A DNA stretch of 64,000 nt, from contig OU612072.1 in NCBI GenBank assembly GCA_914767715.1, forward strand, positions 13,826,001 to 13,890,000. Reading direction: 5' to 3'. Every line of letters starts with the position of its first letter. Position 1 is the first letter of the stretch. Made by a program: the position numbers and the translations under genes. The notes under the pieces were generated by a model that made no database searches, was not told the DNA's origin, and saw nothing but the letters and a program-made list of their open reading frames with translations. This document shows, piece after piece, positions 11,564-22,380 of this stretch. This DNA comes from Membranipora membranacea (taxonomy: Eukaryota; Bryozoa; Gymnolaemata; Cheilostomatida; Membraniporidae).

Positions 11564-14500
11564 CTACAGATTGAAATCAATTTTCATCTTTTACTTGGCG
11601 ATAAAGTGAAAATAATGTCTGGTAAACTATTTTTCAGGGAGGTTTGGGATTCAAGCTTACAGCAACAATTGTTGTCACAGCAAGAAGAATACCAGTTCCA
11701 GCAGTTACACCAGCAATCAGTTTGTGATCTAAGACTGAGGATGTTGTTGCTGTTTTTTTTTTTTTGTTATTGTTGTCGTTGTTGTTGAAGCTTGATCTTT
11801 GATATCCTGAAATCATAAACATTGTAGCGCAGATGATGATCAAATTACTTGCTTGATCCTCTGTATAGCTGATAATTTAAATCTGCAGGAGCGGTGCTAA
11901 GAGCACAATCATCAGTTACACTAAATAAAAAGTGTTTTGGCTCGTGTTGGGTGTAAGCTATAAGTAGCCATTGCAGTAGTTATCTTTTTAGACGCAAAGA
12001 GTAAAAATCAAGAAATAAGTGAGGTGATAAAACTGCACATATACAAACCTGTCATCACTTTCAATTTGCTTATAGGCATAAACTTCTCAAAGCCATCCTG
12101 TGAAAATGGGAAACATTTCATTGAGTTAATGGCTTCAAAACCAAACAATTATCTATCAATATTTTAGGGCAGCTTTTTCTAGCTTCAGTTGTGCATTTTC
12201 CTATATAAATAAAATATAAAAGATGTTTTTCAGCTACAACTCGCTCTCCAACTCTCAAAAGAGACAAAATCAAATTGACCATACTTGCCTACTCGTTTAA
12301 CAATAAACGTTAAGCATGGATATTTGTACAAACCAGATTAGTACACCAAGAACCTAGGCCCTGCAGTGTAAGAGAACGGTTCAGAATCAGATCAGATCAG
12401 AGCATAATATTATGACATTGCATTCTCTTTTGTACTCACAGGGAAAATGACTTGTGCAGCTAATGTTACATCATACTCAACTCCATTGTCCAAGACCTGA
12501 TTGAAATAACCATTGTACACTTTTCCATCTCCTAGATTGAAAACAGTACTAGACATTTCCATTTCGGCAGCCGAAAACCGTGCGGCAGTGTAGCAGTCTT
12601 TTTCATTTGATGGAATGTGTTTGCAGTGACTTAGGTCCATCAAGGGAACATTTGGAGATGACCCTCCACTCTTTGTGACAGTTATGACATATGATCTGCA
12701 AGTATGAATAAAATGAGTGAAAACGCAGCATGAAACTACCGGATAGCAAAGACAAACTTAGTTGATCAGAAAGAAATGCTCTGACTTTTCATTCTCATTG
12801 TCGATTTTCTTTGTCAAATGATTTTCAAACCATCCATTCTTTTTGTTACAATTTCTCAGGCTTCCGAAAAAATTCAAAAAATTTAGCCACCAACACCCAT
12901 GCAACGGACTAGCAGCGGCCAATGACTAGGAGCATCTAGCTTATGATCAGATTTTGGAGAAGCAATCCCTGACATGAATTTTAAGGTGAAGTTAACTGGT
13001 TGAAGTGTATATTGAGTTTTCAGCCTGCCTGTACAAGAATCTTTTGATGGGCCTTTTTATTGTATTGCATCTCACACACAACAATTCCATTTGGTCAATA
13101 AACAAGGCTCATTTCCCTCACCAAGGGCTAGGAGGTTGCGCCTGTCACAACAAACCATCACATATGATCTGCAGGTTTTGAATAATAATAGGTTATTTCT
13201 ATGAAAACGCTGAATAAACTACAGGATAAGTAACAACAAACTTACTCGTTGCTAGAGACATACTTTGAGGCTGCTATTTTGAATCTTATTCTCTATATTT
13301 TATTCTACCATGTGAGCAAACTGCAGCTTTGGAATCCTAATATTGAGGAAGTGTTGGTTTCTCAAACTTTCAAGGTGATAGTATCAATCAATATTTGCAA
13401 CCCAACACTATTTGATAGCCACATCATTATTGTGAATATGTTATATTGATAATTTCATAGATAAGTTGATGATCAAATCTAAGGTCAAGGTGGGACTCCA
13501 ACCCAGACACAATAGACTACAAAGCAAGGATGCTTACACTGCATCACAGGCTTCTGATGTAATCGGGTTGTAAATCAAGCTTACTTTAATGTAGCATTCA
13601 CATCTTGAAACAAATCCATCTTCATTATATGTAGTGGCACAAAAGAAATCCCATCATCATCAATCATTGTCCCTATATCCATAAACTCCTCTTCATTTGT
13701 CACTGTAAAAAACGAAAATGGATATGCTGTGATTGATACCTTATCAAGGGAAACAACACCAAGTGATCTTCATCTACAAAAGAACCAACATACAACCAAC
13801 CAACCTACCAACCAGCAAACATAGAAATCTTGTTTTGTTTTACAGGTGAAGATGTTACTTCTAATTACCTTTTTTTTATCTTTTGCCCAGGTTGTACTTA
13901 TTATGGCAAATTTTTGTAATCGGGGGCTGAGCTCTGAGCTAAGTTTGGGCGGTGCAAAGTTTGTACTGGGCCAGGTTCACATGGAGGCAGGGCCAAGTCT
14001 GCATGTAGCCAGGTTTGCATGGTGCCAAGTTTGTATTGTACAGAGCCAAGTTTGCGAAGGGCCAAGTTTGTATGGGTCAAATATACCTGGTTCCATGTTT
14101 GTACGGGCCAAGCTTGTACAGGGGAAAGTTTGCATGAGCTAAGTTTTCTATCGGCCAAGTTTGCAGAGGGTCAAGTTAGCACAGGACAAACAGGTGTAAG
14201 TTAAGCACAAGTAAGACTTGAGAGAAGCATGCAGTAACCTCGTGATTAATTGTTTGTATTTCACTTATTGATTGCTCTGTTATCAAGAAACAGTAACTCA
14301 ATTTAATCTGAGTTTTTCAATCAAGACATACCTTCCAAGTCTGTGTAAACTAAATACTCCAATGATCTAGGACTGCTCCCCACACTGTTGATAGCTCTGG
14401 CAGAACATGATATTTTTGATAGCGGTTGGAGACCACAGATCAACACAATTTCAGTTGTAGAGAAACTATGACTGGTATCTGAACAGACAACCTGCAAAAA

Positions 14501-17500
14501 GGTAATTTATTCTATAAGAATTCTTGAAAGGTACAGGAATATTGAAAGGCATCTCAGTGATTTCTACTTCTCCCCCACTTTCCTTATTATCTCCCCCTAC
14601 TTCGAAAGTAATTTGCCTTCAACTCTTCAAAACTTCAACTAGCTTCCTATAAACCTGCAAATATAACACTTGAAAACTCAATTTATTACATGAACTGTCA
14701 ACTTCACCTCTGCAGAGCTTCCATAGAAATTTTAAGATAGGAATGACTATCGTTAGCTATCAACATACTTGGTATAGAAGCGTTTTCCCGTTTGCCTGTG
14801 ATGGTGGTCTGAGTACAAGATTCACGCACGACGAGTTGGATTCTGCTGAATATATAGTTGGGGCATCTGTAGGTTTAAAAAATAAAGTTTTGAGTGAATA
14901 TGAGTAATTAATGGAATGTTATGGACCCCTGGATGTTCAAGATATACCCTCTCTCATATGTATTTCAATAAACCTCTATTATTATACTTAATATATAATG
15001 AAAAACAGCATAATCAATGTTTGGTGTGTCAGAGAATTCAGCTAGAATATCACTTTTTGCACAGTTGTTGTGATTTTGTGCATTGGAAAAACAAAAGCTC
15101 TTTATTAGGGCTAAGGTCATATCCCACAGAGTTATCCCTCACTCTCATTAAGTCACTCACCCAGTTCATCAGTTGTTATCTGCACAGATTGCTGAGTTGT
15201 CTGACCTTCACTATTTGTGACCTTCACTGTAAAGGTGTAGTTACTGTAACCGGCTAGACTATTGAAGATATTGCTTCTCTTAAAGCCTTTGTTATTGATA
15301 CTAAACTCTTTGGTAGCTGATGGCAGACAATTCGTCTTAAGACTCTAGAAATGGTTATTTGAAAAAATTATAGTTTTTATTGTGTCTTCAATGCCTACAT
15401 GGTGTAAAAAATATCCGTTTGCAAGTGCGACTCTCAGAATTCAACAGCCTCTTGCAGCTCTTTTACCGACACACACCATGTTCACCCTAAGATGTACAAA
15501 ATATACATGCCCATACCTGGATGTGACGTATAAGAGAATATAGCCTGAACAGCTCTTATATAAGATTTAACTGCATAATATTAAAGACAAGATATTATAC
15601 AATTGAGTTCCCAATTTACCTCAATGTTGACGGTAGCTTTCCATGATTGACGATCTGTAGAATTCACTTTTTCCACTGCTATATTTCCTTTTCCAAGGAA
15701 AAACTCAGGAGCTAAAATGGAAAGACATTATTATTAGACGTTGACCATGTCAAGAGATATTCAGCCTGTCCCACCATTAAATGTCTTCTGAGTACTCATA
15801 GACTGAATAAAAAGATGCCTATTAATTACACCTTAACTTACCGGAACAGGATCTGGTTTTTGCTTTAATTACTTTGATTGGTCCAGGAAGCTCTATATCA
15901 TCTACCATACAGCTCAGTTCATATGTGTATTCCTCTCCAAGACGGAGACCGCTGGCTGAGAAGGATGTGTTTTGTCCGATGACAGTTCTGTGACTTCGTC
16001 CGACACCATCACCATAGAGAACATACCTGCCAACATTGATCAACAAGATTGAGCGGTAAGACTTGCAACCTCACCTAACCAAGCAATATGCCCAGCTATG
16101 CCTTTCAGACTTTAATGATAATACAAGTTAGATGAACTCAAAAAAAATTAATCAACATCGACATCAACACCAACATCACTTACTTGCATTGACTTCTGTT
16201 AGTATCAGGATAGGCGTTGTAGATATATGGAATATCTCTGAATGGTGTAAACTCTATCTCCAGGTCATGAGGCCTCGCTCTTAGTATTGTAGGCGTATCA
16301 ATTTCTCTCGGAACATCTACAATATAGTCTAGTATGTGTAATGATCAATTCATAAGTGATGTAGGGGCTTGCTGGTGTTTGCTGTATCAGAAACTGAAAC
16401 AAACTTACACCCATGCAGGCAGGATAACTGGATATATATTATTGTCACATACTGCTCAAAAGGAAATACTAAATTACACTATGTTTAGCATTTCGGAATA
16501 CCTGCATGACCATTCTTATCATTTTGTAACCTATGATAATAATGTGTGAGGTAGAAGTACAAGTCTGAGCACTTAGACAATGTTCCAGGTGTGATCTAAG
16601 CACACACACATTAATGTTTAATCAATAGAACCGGACGAAATTTTCAGTGAATCTCACTTGTATATGTAGCCATCAAAAATATTCCACGAAAATAGAAAGA
16701 AGTTTTAATTTCTCCCTTCAATATTATCTCCACCTACCTGCAGCAAATATATTAACCTCAGATACTTGAATAGGTACTCCTTCATCAACAAAAATATGAA
16801 GTGACTTCATAACTGTTGCTGAGCCATTCTCGCACATAACTGTACTGATGTCATCTTGTGTAAAACTTCTGTTATTTCCATTCCAATAGCTGAAGTGCTT
16901 CTCCGGATATTTCCAACATTCCTTGAGCACTCTCGGGTTTTCTTCAGTGCTGTATTTGTATTGCAGGCGCCGTAACTTATTTGTTACATCTACATAAGAA
17001 ATGAATTTGACGGCTGACATATCATATCAATATACTTTATGTCAACTTTCCAGCAGCATTGATATCTTAATTCGGTTAATATATCATTGATTTTTGACAG
17101 TTGGTAACATGGCCGTAGTTCTAGGGGAGGCAGAGAGGTGCTGCCTCCCCCTTAGCTTAATACAGTGGCCTAAACCACTATAATTGAATAATCTACTTCG
17201 AATCAGTCCCTCTGGAACGTCCATTTGCTTTTTATAAGCCATAAATTGCTCGGGGTGGAGATAACTGGTGATGCCTCGGACTCGCCTCTGACTTTTGCCT
17301 CCCCTACCATTTTTTCTAAACTACGGCCCTCGGTAACATGAGGGGTTTACAAGTTTCACCACAAATACCAAACTCTACCTACTTCTGCCATAGACATGAA
17401 CTCCAGCAAACTCAAATAGGATAGGTTTTGACCACCGAATCTCCAAGTACTTTTTGGCCTGTATAGAACAACTTGCAACACCAGTCCATCCTCGACCATT

Positions 17501-20500
17501 GCAGCTTTTTGGACCAGTTTTAGCCAAATCTGGTCCTTCAATATAAAAGCATGAACATTTACCTATCTAGTTGTTTCAATATCAGAATATGCTGATGGTA
17601 ACTCAGACACTGCGTTACAATTACGGTACCACTATGACACACCAATGAACACTCTTGCTCTGAATATTTGAGCTGGATTATAGTATACGTTTTTAAGATT
17701 CTATACAGAAGCATAATCACATACAGAAGCATATTCACATGCTTGCTGCTTAGAAGTCAATCGATGAGTTTCTTACTAGCCCGCTGGTAGACTTTAACCT
17801 CTTTTAGGTTAATCAAGCCGATCCTCACGACAGCAACGTATCTAGCTTGACGTGGGGGGCTGAGATGAGAAACTCCAACAGATTCATATGACGGTAATGT
17901 GTCAACTCTCCTCCAATCTCCATCACCAAAGTCCAAGTTTGTTTCATTGATATCTATGGTTATTTCCTTGCCGCGTAAATATATCATCACATCTTTTGAT
18001 CGTTGAGCTGTTAAACATGCAATATAATATTTGAGATAAGAGTGTTCAATAGATGGTATTGTTTCTGAGTCCTGGTATTTATTTACTTGATTTGAAACAT
18101 ATATCTGAAATCTAGTATCCAACTGTGAACATGCCTGATAGTTAGTTGACCGTCTTTCTAGCTAAATCTCCCGAAATCATAACATGTTTTTGACTGTGAA
18201 CATACCTTGACTTATCCTCCCATATAGGTATATCTCAGTGACAATGTACAAGTTCCCCAGATCTACAAGCCACCATTGAGGTGAAGTTTCAGTTCCATCA
18301 GTGTGAGCGTACTCGGTATCAGTGTCATCATACAGGATACCATCTACTGCTTTATCAGCCGACCACTCTCCATTTTTATCAACATATGTGCTACTCTGAT
18401 ATGCTATCTTGCCATATGCAATGTTGGGATTTGTGACTGTCAAATAAATATAACGTGGAATATTCTGATCTGTGTTGTGGCAACACATAATTATATAAAA
18501 CTTTTTTATAATTCATTTATTTAAATTTGGGTTAATGGTATGCACGCCACTGTATCTATTTACCAGCAGATAAGGGGGGTAGGGCGTAGAGCTTGAGTCG
18601 ATCATGGTTGCCTCCTTCCTGGTATGTACCAAAAAATATCATACAGTACAAGATGCAAGCTAAACAGGTATTTAGCTATAGGTGACAACTTACATGGATG
18701 TTGGTAAATCTCAACTTCTAAAATGTTGATGAATCCATATCTAGCTAGAGCAACAAATCTAGTCTTCCTTGAAGGGTTAAGATGAACTGTCTGATTGATC
18801 ACATTTGATCTCAGATTTGTAATGTTTTCCCATATGGGATATGAGAAGTTGATGTTTTCTCCAGTCTGTGGCTCATAGTCTGTAGAGCACTGCTTACAGA
18901 GGTATATGCTTACATTTGTTCGATCTCCTGCAATAAAGATGAGTAACTTTGAATTTTAACAAAACAAAATATAAAAACATTTCTTTTATAAGACCTGCTC
19001 TTAAGTAGTTGGTTTGAATTTTCGCCTGTTACATGTCAGTTAGGTCTTAGCTATTGAGCCTACCTACGAATACACTTCTGGGTGATAGACAAATAAATGG
19101 GTAATAAATCGCTAACGTGTGTTCAGCTCCCTGAAAGAAAGATAAATATGAATGCTTATATAATTGAGTAACTCAAAATAACTGGATATCTTCAAATGAC
19201 CCCAAAGGATATAAAGCATTGACAGGGTGGTATTTAACAGAGTGAAAGACTGTGAAAAGTTGTTTTATAGGGAGTTGAGGTGCAAATTATTGCAAGTTTT
19301 GGACTCGTGCTAGAGATTCAGCTCAGTGTCTACAGGATACTGGAAGTTCTTGTTGGATGTTTTGCGGTATTATATAAAATAGTAAAATAGTCCGTAGCTG
19401 CTACTCTTATAGCCATATAACAATAATATAGTCATAATTTATATGAAATTGACCTTGACATGTTAATTCCTGGAAAAAATGTAATGCAATGCCATGCAGT
19501 ATAGTGTATGACAGTGTTATATAATGCAAAACAATACAATCTATTATAATGATATGATTTACAAAACGACTGAACTAGTTCAGGTTCCACAGGCCTTTTG
19601 GGATATTGTATTGGATTGCATACAATAGCATTGGTTCACTTTCACAATAGGGGTTTGCTAGAGGGAAATATTTGCAAGAGCTTGTGTTCCAAACACACCC
19701 TATCTAACATGATCAGTGATGTTTAATACCAAGGGACAAGAACTCTAACAAAGAATGTTACCAAAAATTCTGCTCTGTTCGTCAGAGATAAAATGAAGAT
19801 TCAGCTTAGAAGGACCAAATATAAGAGTCAATTAATATTCGCTTGATGAAAAATGGTTAACCTTGTATTGATAACTACTTACAGGTCTCAGCTAGCACAA
19901 AATAAGGATAGAATTTACACATTCTCCCCACCATTTGAGTCAGTGAGCAGGACAGTTGCATTATTAGAGAGCAAAATTGATATAATCATCTATTTTCAGG
20001 CGGTTCTGCAGATTGAAGAGCTCCAATATAAACAGGAGAGGGAGTCAGAAGAATAAGAGTTTCTAACATACCTTGTCCGCCTCTACCATAAACAGATATT
20101 TCTGATATATCGTATTCATTCTGTAGAGCAACCATCCACCATTGTAGATTTGAAGAGGGTTCACTGCCATTTGTATGAGCAAATCCGGTTCTGTAGCCAT
20201 CCCCGATCAACCCATCCACAGCCTTTGCGGCTCCATATGATTCTTGTGATCTATACCCATACTCATACTCATATGTGCTTATCTGATAAGCAGGTTTGTT
20301 TAGTGCCAGATTCGGGTTTTTGACTACAAAAAAACCTGATTCTTGTCATATCGTCATCTTGATGGATAGAGTTTCTATGAATTTGTAACAATAGCAATTG
20401 AACAGTTGGAATGGTGCTTAAACACAGCTTGCAGCAATCAGAAAGGATCAGAAACGATGTTAAGAGATAATCAATTTTTTCAGGTAAACACCCAAAAAGA

Positions 20501-21220
20501 AATGAACACTGTATGTTGAAAACTGCAGGTTGCATCCACTTGTATTAATTTGCCAACAAATTTCATTGCTTTTGATTCCTTACCACAACAATCATATGGT
20601 ACATAAGGCCTGGTGATGCAGTCGGTTATTGACCCTCTGCTGTCCGAAATCTTAAAGATTCCTGTGGATGGCTCGACCAGGGAATTCCTCTCCCAACTCC
20701 TTGGCTCAACCAAGATCAATATTGCCCTGGACTTGCCTACCCCTTTCAAACTTTTGTGCAGGCAATTTGGATAAATCATGATCTAAGCTCAAGTCAAAGG
20801 TGAATCTCAATGTGAATCATTGTGACTCCACTTGGAAATGCAAACAGATGAAATTACTAAGCTGCAGAAAAACTCATCCTCACTAAATCAAACCATCTTA
20901 AAACCAATATATTTTTCACAGTTTCACAGCTATTTGCCCCGTTTGTCCTTTACATTACAAGGTATCTGTATGCTGATGAGCAACTGCGTAATAGAACTAA
21001 CAAACTGATCTTCCTTGCATAGGAATGGATAACGATAGATTATTTATGCATTGGTATGCTTAGCTTGATTCATGGTGAAGGTACATGGTGATTACTCAAA
21101 CAGCTCCAAGTTACTTGTCATATGATGTAGTATCTTACCTGGTAGGCAATGTCCATGGAATATCAATGATATTATGATGCAGCACAGAAGAGGGATGCTA
21201 TATATGTCCCAGCCTTTCAT
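9568..21220 (-). CDS. Gene 2: type II F5/8C-FN3 receptor-like protein with HYR-like C-terminus
   Basis: Coding exons in order: 21139-21220 (signal peptide), 20072-20323, 18694-18927, 18206-18436, 17777-18007, 17383-17562, 16738-16989 (three two-exon F5/8C-like domains), 16184-16316, 15842-16026, 15620-15711, 15161-15344, 14769-14866, 14332-14491 (FN3-type region), 13585-13702, 12440-12695 (membrane-proximal), 12049-12097 (linker), optional 11661-11806 (transmembrane), then 11393-11563, 10948-11133, 10634-10777, 9847-10045, 9568-9676 (HYR-like tail). Without the transmembrane exon the lengths sum to 3546 nt, or 1181 residues plus stop, with all phases matching. With it, translation stops 12 codons into the next exon, giving a ~973-residue membrane form. 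The AATAAA at 9564-9569 overlaps the stop region. Likely an adhesion or recognition protein; the ligand is unknown. Confidence 0.72.
10134..10204. repeat. Intronic hairpin plus poly-C element, gene 2 copy
   Basis: GCTGCTCGA-CA-TCGAGCAGC (10134-10153) is a perfect 9-bp stem with a 2-base loop. It is followed by an 11-C run and CAAAGCTTGT, which pairs with an upstream CTTTG. It lies in the intron between exons 9847-10045 and 10634-10777. The equivalent in gene 6 is more complete. Confidence 0.65.
11661..11806 (-). CDS. Gene 2 optional transmembrane exon
   Basis: The 146-nt exon encodes an N-rich and K-rich lead (13 A in a row) and then LIAGVTAGTGILLAVTTIVA, homologous to the type I transmembrane exon. 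Included after the 49-nt linker exon, it is in frame. Spliced at GTAAGC it gives KLPLECLVRTET and a stop; read through, it gives SLNPKPP and a stop. Skipping it joins the linker (phase 1) to 11393-11563 in frame. A membrane form from this gene therefore has almost no cytoplasmic tail. Confidence 0.6.
12440..13702 (-). CDS. Gene 2 RPTP-like membrane-proximal module (two exons)
   Basis: Exon 13585-13702 encodes VTNEEEFMDIG...DDDGISFVPLHIMKMDLF. Exon 12440-12695 encodes YVITVTKSGG, CYTAARFSAAEM, then FNLGDGKVYNGYFNQVLDNG and VTLAAQ. The combination AAEM...F-x-LGDGK-x-YNGY-x-N-x-x-L-x-x-x-x-x-Y resembles the membrane-proximal FN3-like domain of receptor tyrosine phosphatases. No phosphatase domain follows anywhere in the array. 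In type II genes the intron between these exons is enlarged. Confidence 0.65.
13925..14190. repeat. ~16-bp GC-richer minisatellite, gene 2 copy
   Basis: Degenerate tandem units are close to GGCCAAGTTTGCATGG, period about 15-16 bp, in the intron between membrane-proximal and FN3 exons. Related arrays occupy the same intron in genes 3 and 6, and none is present in genes 1, 4 or 5. Confidence 0.75.
14332..16316 (-). CDS. Gene 2 FN3-type region (six exons)
   Basis: Exons 16184-16316 and 15842-16026 make one FN3-like unit (LRARPHDLEIEFTPF, then GEEYTYELSC and GPIKVIKAKT). Exons 15620-15711 and 15161-15344 make a second (FNSLAGYSNYTFTVKVTNSEG). Exons 14769-14866 and 14332-14491 make a third (APTIYSAESNSS, LVLRPP, LICGLQPLSKISCSARAINS). 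Each has the FN3 hallmark of an aromatic-rich strand, Y-x-[YF]-x-[VF] near the end, and a proline-led start. Such modules usually form a rigid stalk between the lectin-like head and the membrane. Confidence 0.7.
16738..17562 (-). CDS. Gene 2 F5/8C-like domain 3, divergent (two exons)
   Basis: Exon 17383-17562 has a cysteine-rich start (SKCSCFYIEG), then KYLEIRWSKPILFEFAGVHVYGR. This lines up with the WW-VDLG-x-EIYLYGR region of domain 2. Exon 16738-16989 ends with SLHIFVDEG and VSEVNIFAA, the closing strand. It lacks the AVDG and HT motifs, so I read it as a degenerate third domain. The intron between the halves contains a MITE. Confidence 0.6.
17111..17331. mobile_element. MITE with terminal inverted repeats (gene 2 intron)
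   Basis: The left end GGCCGTAGTTCTAGGGGAGG is mirrored at the right end (AGGGGAGGCA...AACTACGGCC on opposite strands). GGTAACATG flanks both sides (17103-17111 and 17332-17340), an 8-9 bp target duplication as in hAT-type elements. The same insertion at the same site is found in gene 4 (42261-42479), so it predates their split. It has no coding capacity. Confidence 0.75.
17777..18436 (-). CDS. Gene 2 F5/8C-like domain 2 (two exons)
   Basis: Exon 18206-18436 carries NPNIAYGKIAYQSSTY, ADKAVDGILYDD, EYAHTDG and PQWWLVDLG. Exon 17777-18007 carries VMIYLRGKEITI and ends LKEVKVYQRA. This is the most canonical of the three lectin-like domains. The usual fucolectin RGDCC sugar-binding segment after the WW-VDLG strand is replaced by YLYGRISQG, so fucose binding of the classic kind is doubtful. 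Confidence 0.75.
18694..20323 (-). CDS. Gene 2 F5/8C-like domain 1 (two exons)
   Basis: The first half (20072-20323) begins VKNPNLALNKPAYQISTY and includes AVDGLIG, FAHTNG and LQWWMV. The second half (18694-18927) runs from GDRTNVSIYLCKQC to ALARYGFINILEVEIYQHP. Order and motifs match F5/8C / fucolectin-tachylectin jelly-roll domains: an N-terminal NxALxK strand, AVDG, HT, the WW-VDL strand, then a closing EVEIY strand. The intron splits the fold at the same place in all three domains, and both halves are phase 1 to 1. This domain is absent from gene 4. Confidence 0.75.
21139..21220 (-). CDS. Gene 2 signal-peptide exon
   Basis: The ATG at 21218-21220 starts a 27-residue signal peptide with a strongly hydrophobic core (LLCCIIISLIFHG). 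It ends in CLP before a phase-1 GTAAG donor. The same exon is found at 57931-58012 (gene 5) and 34629-34713 (gene 3). The frame stays open upstream, but the conserved hydrophobic peptide favours this ATG. Confidence 0.75.
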
Positions 21221-22380
21221 TATTACCTTCACAAAATCAGCCTCAGTAAACCATGCGATGCAGCTCGACTCCAAGTAAATACTAGTGAAACTCAAATGGC
21301 ATAGAAATATCAGTAAGAAGTTGAGTTCTGCCTTATCTGATGTTTGTTTAGTTGATAATTCATTCCCACTATCAGTGTGGTATTTACAAATGGCAATTTG
21401 GTGCTAAGTAGCATAATCAAAACTTCCCTGTTGAGATAAGTTCACAATGATGAAAGCGTGACCTTTACGAACCCTTATTTTACACATTTAGTATATTTGA
21501 TTGGCTTTCTATTCTATCAAAAGGTCACACAAACACAACAGAACACCGCTAATAAAACCCACCTTCTTACCACCATGATGACGTTTGATGATCAAAAGAA
21601 TCTGGTTTATGCGCAAAATTGTCTTGTCTGATAAGCTTAATTATGTTTTTGGATAATATAGACTGACAAGTCAAACAGGCTGCTTAGCAGTACCCTGTAG
21701 GTAAAGGGTTTAAATTATTTTTGATGGACATGTCCATGTTCTTGACACCTTGACAAAGTGATTGTCCCTTATGAATAGAGACCAAAATTGCATCATGACA
21801 GAACGCGGCTGGCAAAATCTTGCTCGACCTCGACCTCGACACATCTGCAGCCACACCTACACACCTACAACGCCGCTGATGCAAAATGACTTTTTTAACA
21901 ACAAGCATAAAGGCTAGCATAGCGCCACCTCTAGATTTTTGTCTCAAGATTTGTTTAGTTTAGTAGTTTTTATTCAACGGATATGGTAAAACTCAACACT
22001 TGAAGCCTAGCCCATTGAGGATTGCAGAGCGGAATGATCGAATGTGGATAATGAAATAAAATATAACAATGCATGTTGTTATAGTTAGGAATACGTAATG
22101 TCATGTACTGTGATAAGGTACTGGAGGGAGAAAATAAGTTGGGGGGAGGCTAGGAAGCAACCACTGGGACCACAACACCCAACCAAAATTCCTCAGAAAT
22201 CAAACTTTCAATTAATATAGTCTGGATAAATCATAAATATATGTTTTTTATATCAATTTAAACTTAGTCATTTTTCTTGAGCTCACTGAAACTTCAGCAG
22301 CACAGTTCATCCAGTTTCTCTCTCTTGACATGCATTCATCAAAATTTAAGCTTAGCAGCCTGAATATATGTGTGACTTTA
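21221..22380. other. Spacer between gene 3 (3' end) and gene 2 (5' end)
   Basis: Near-identical to the spacers at 8416-9567 and 58013-58973 and without a supported gene. The minus-strand CCAAT-type motif upstream of the signal-peptide ATG is at about 21495-21510. The copy at 58.6 kb lacks about 200 bases (roughly 21810-22020 here), a clean internal deletion. Confidence 0.5.

Noticed and set aside
12440-13702. Receptor tyrosine phosphatase gene
   Set aside because: The membrane-proximal module resembles RPTPs, but no phosphatase domain (HCSAG-type motif) follows in any copy. Each gene ends in a short tail or the HYR-like module.
13846-14142. Plus-strand 98-codon frame that looks like a pentapeptide-repeat protein
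   Set aside because: It is the translation of the ~15-16-bp minisatellite inside an intron. The apparent five-residue period comes from the DNA repeat, and the frame is not kept in genes 3 and 6.
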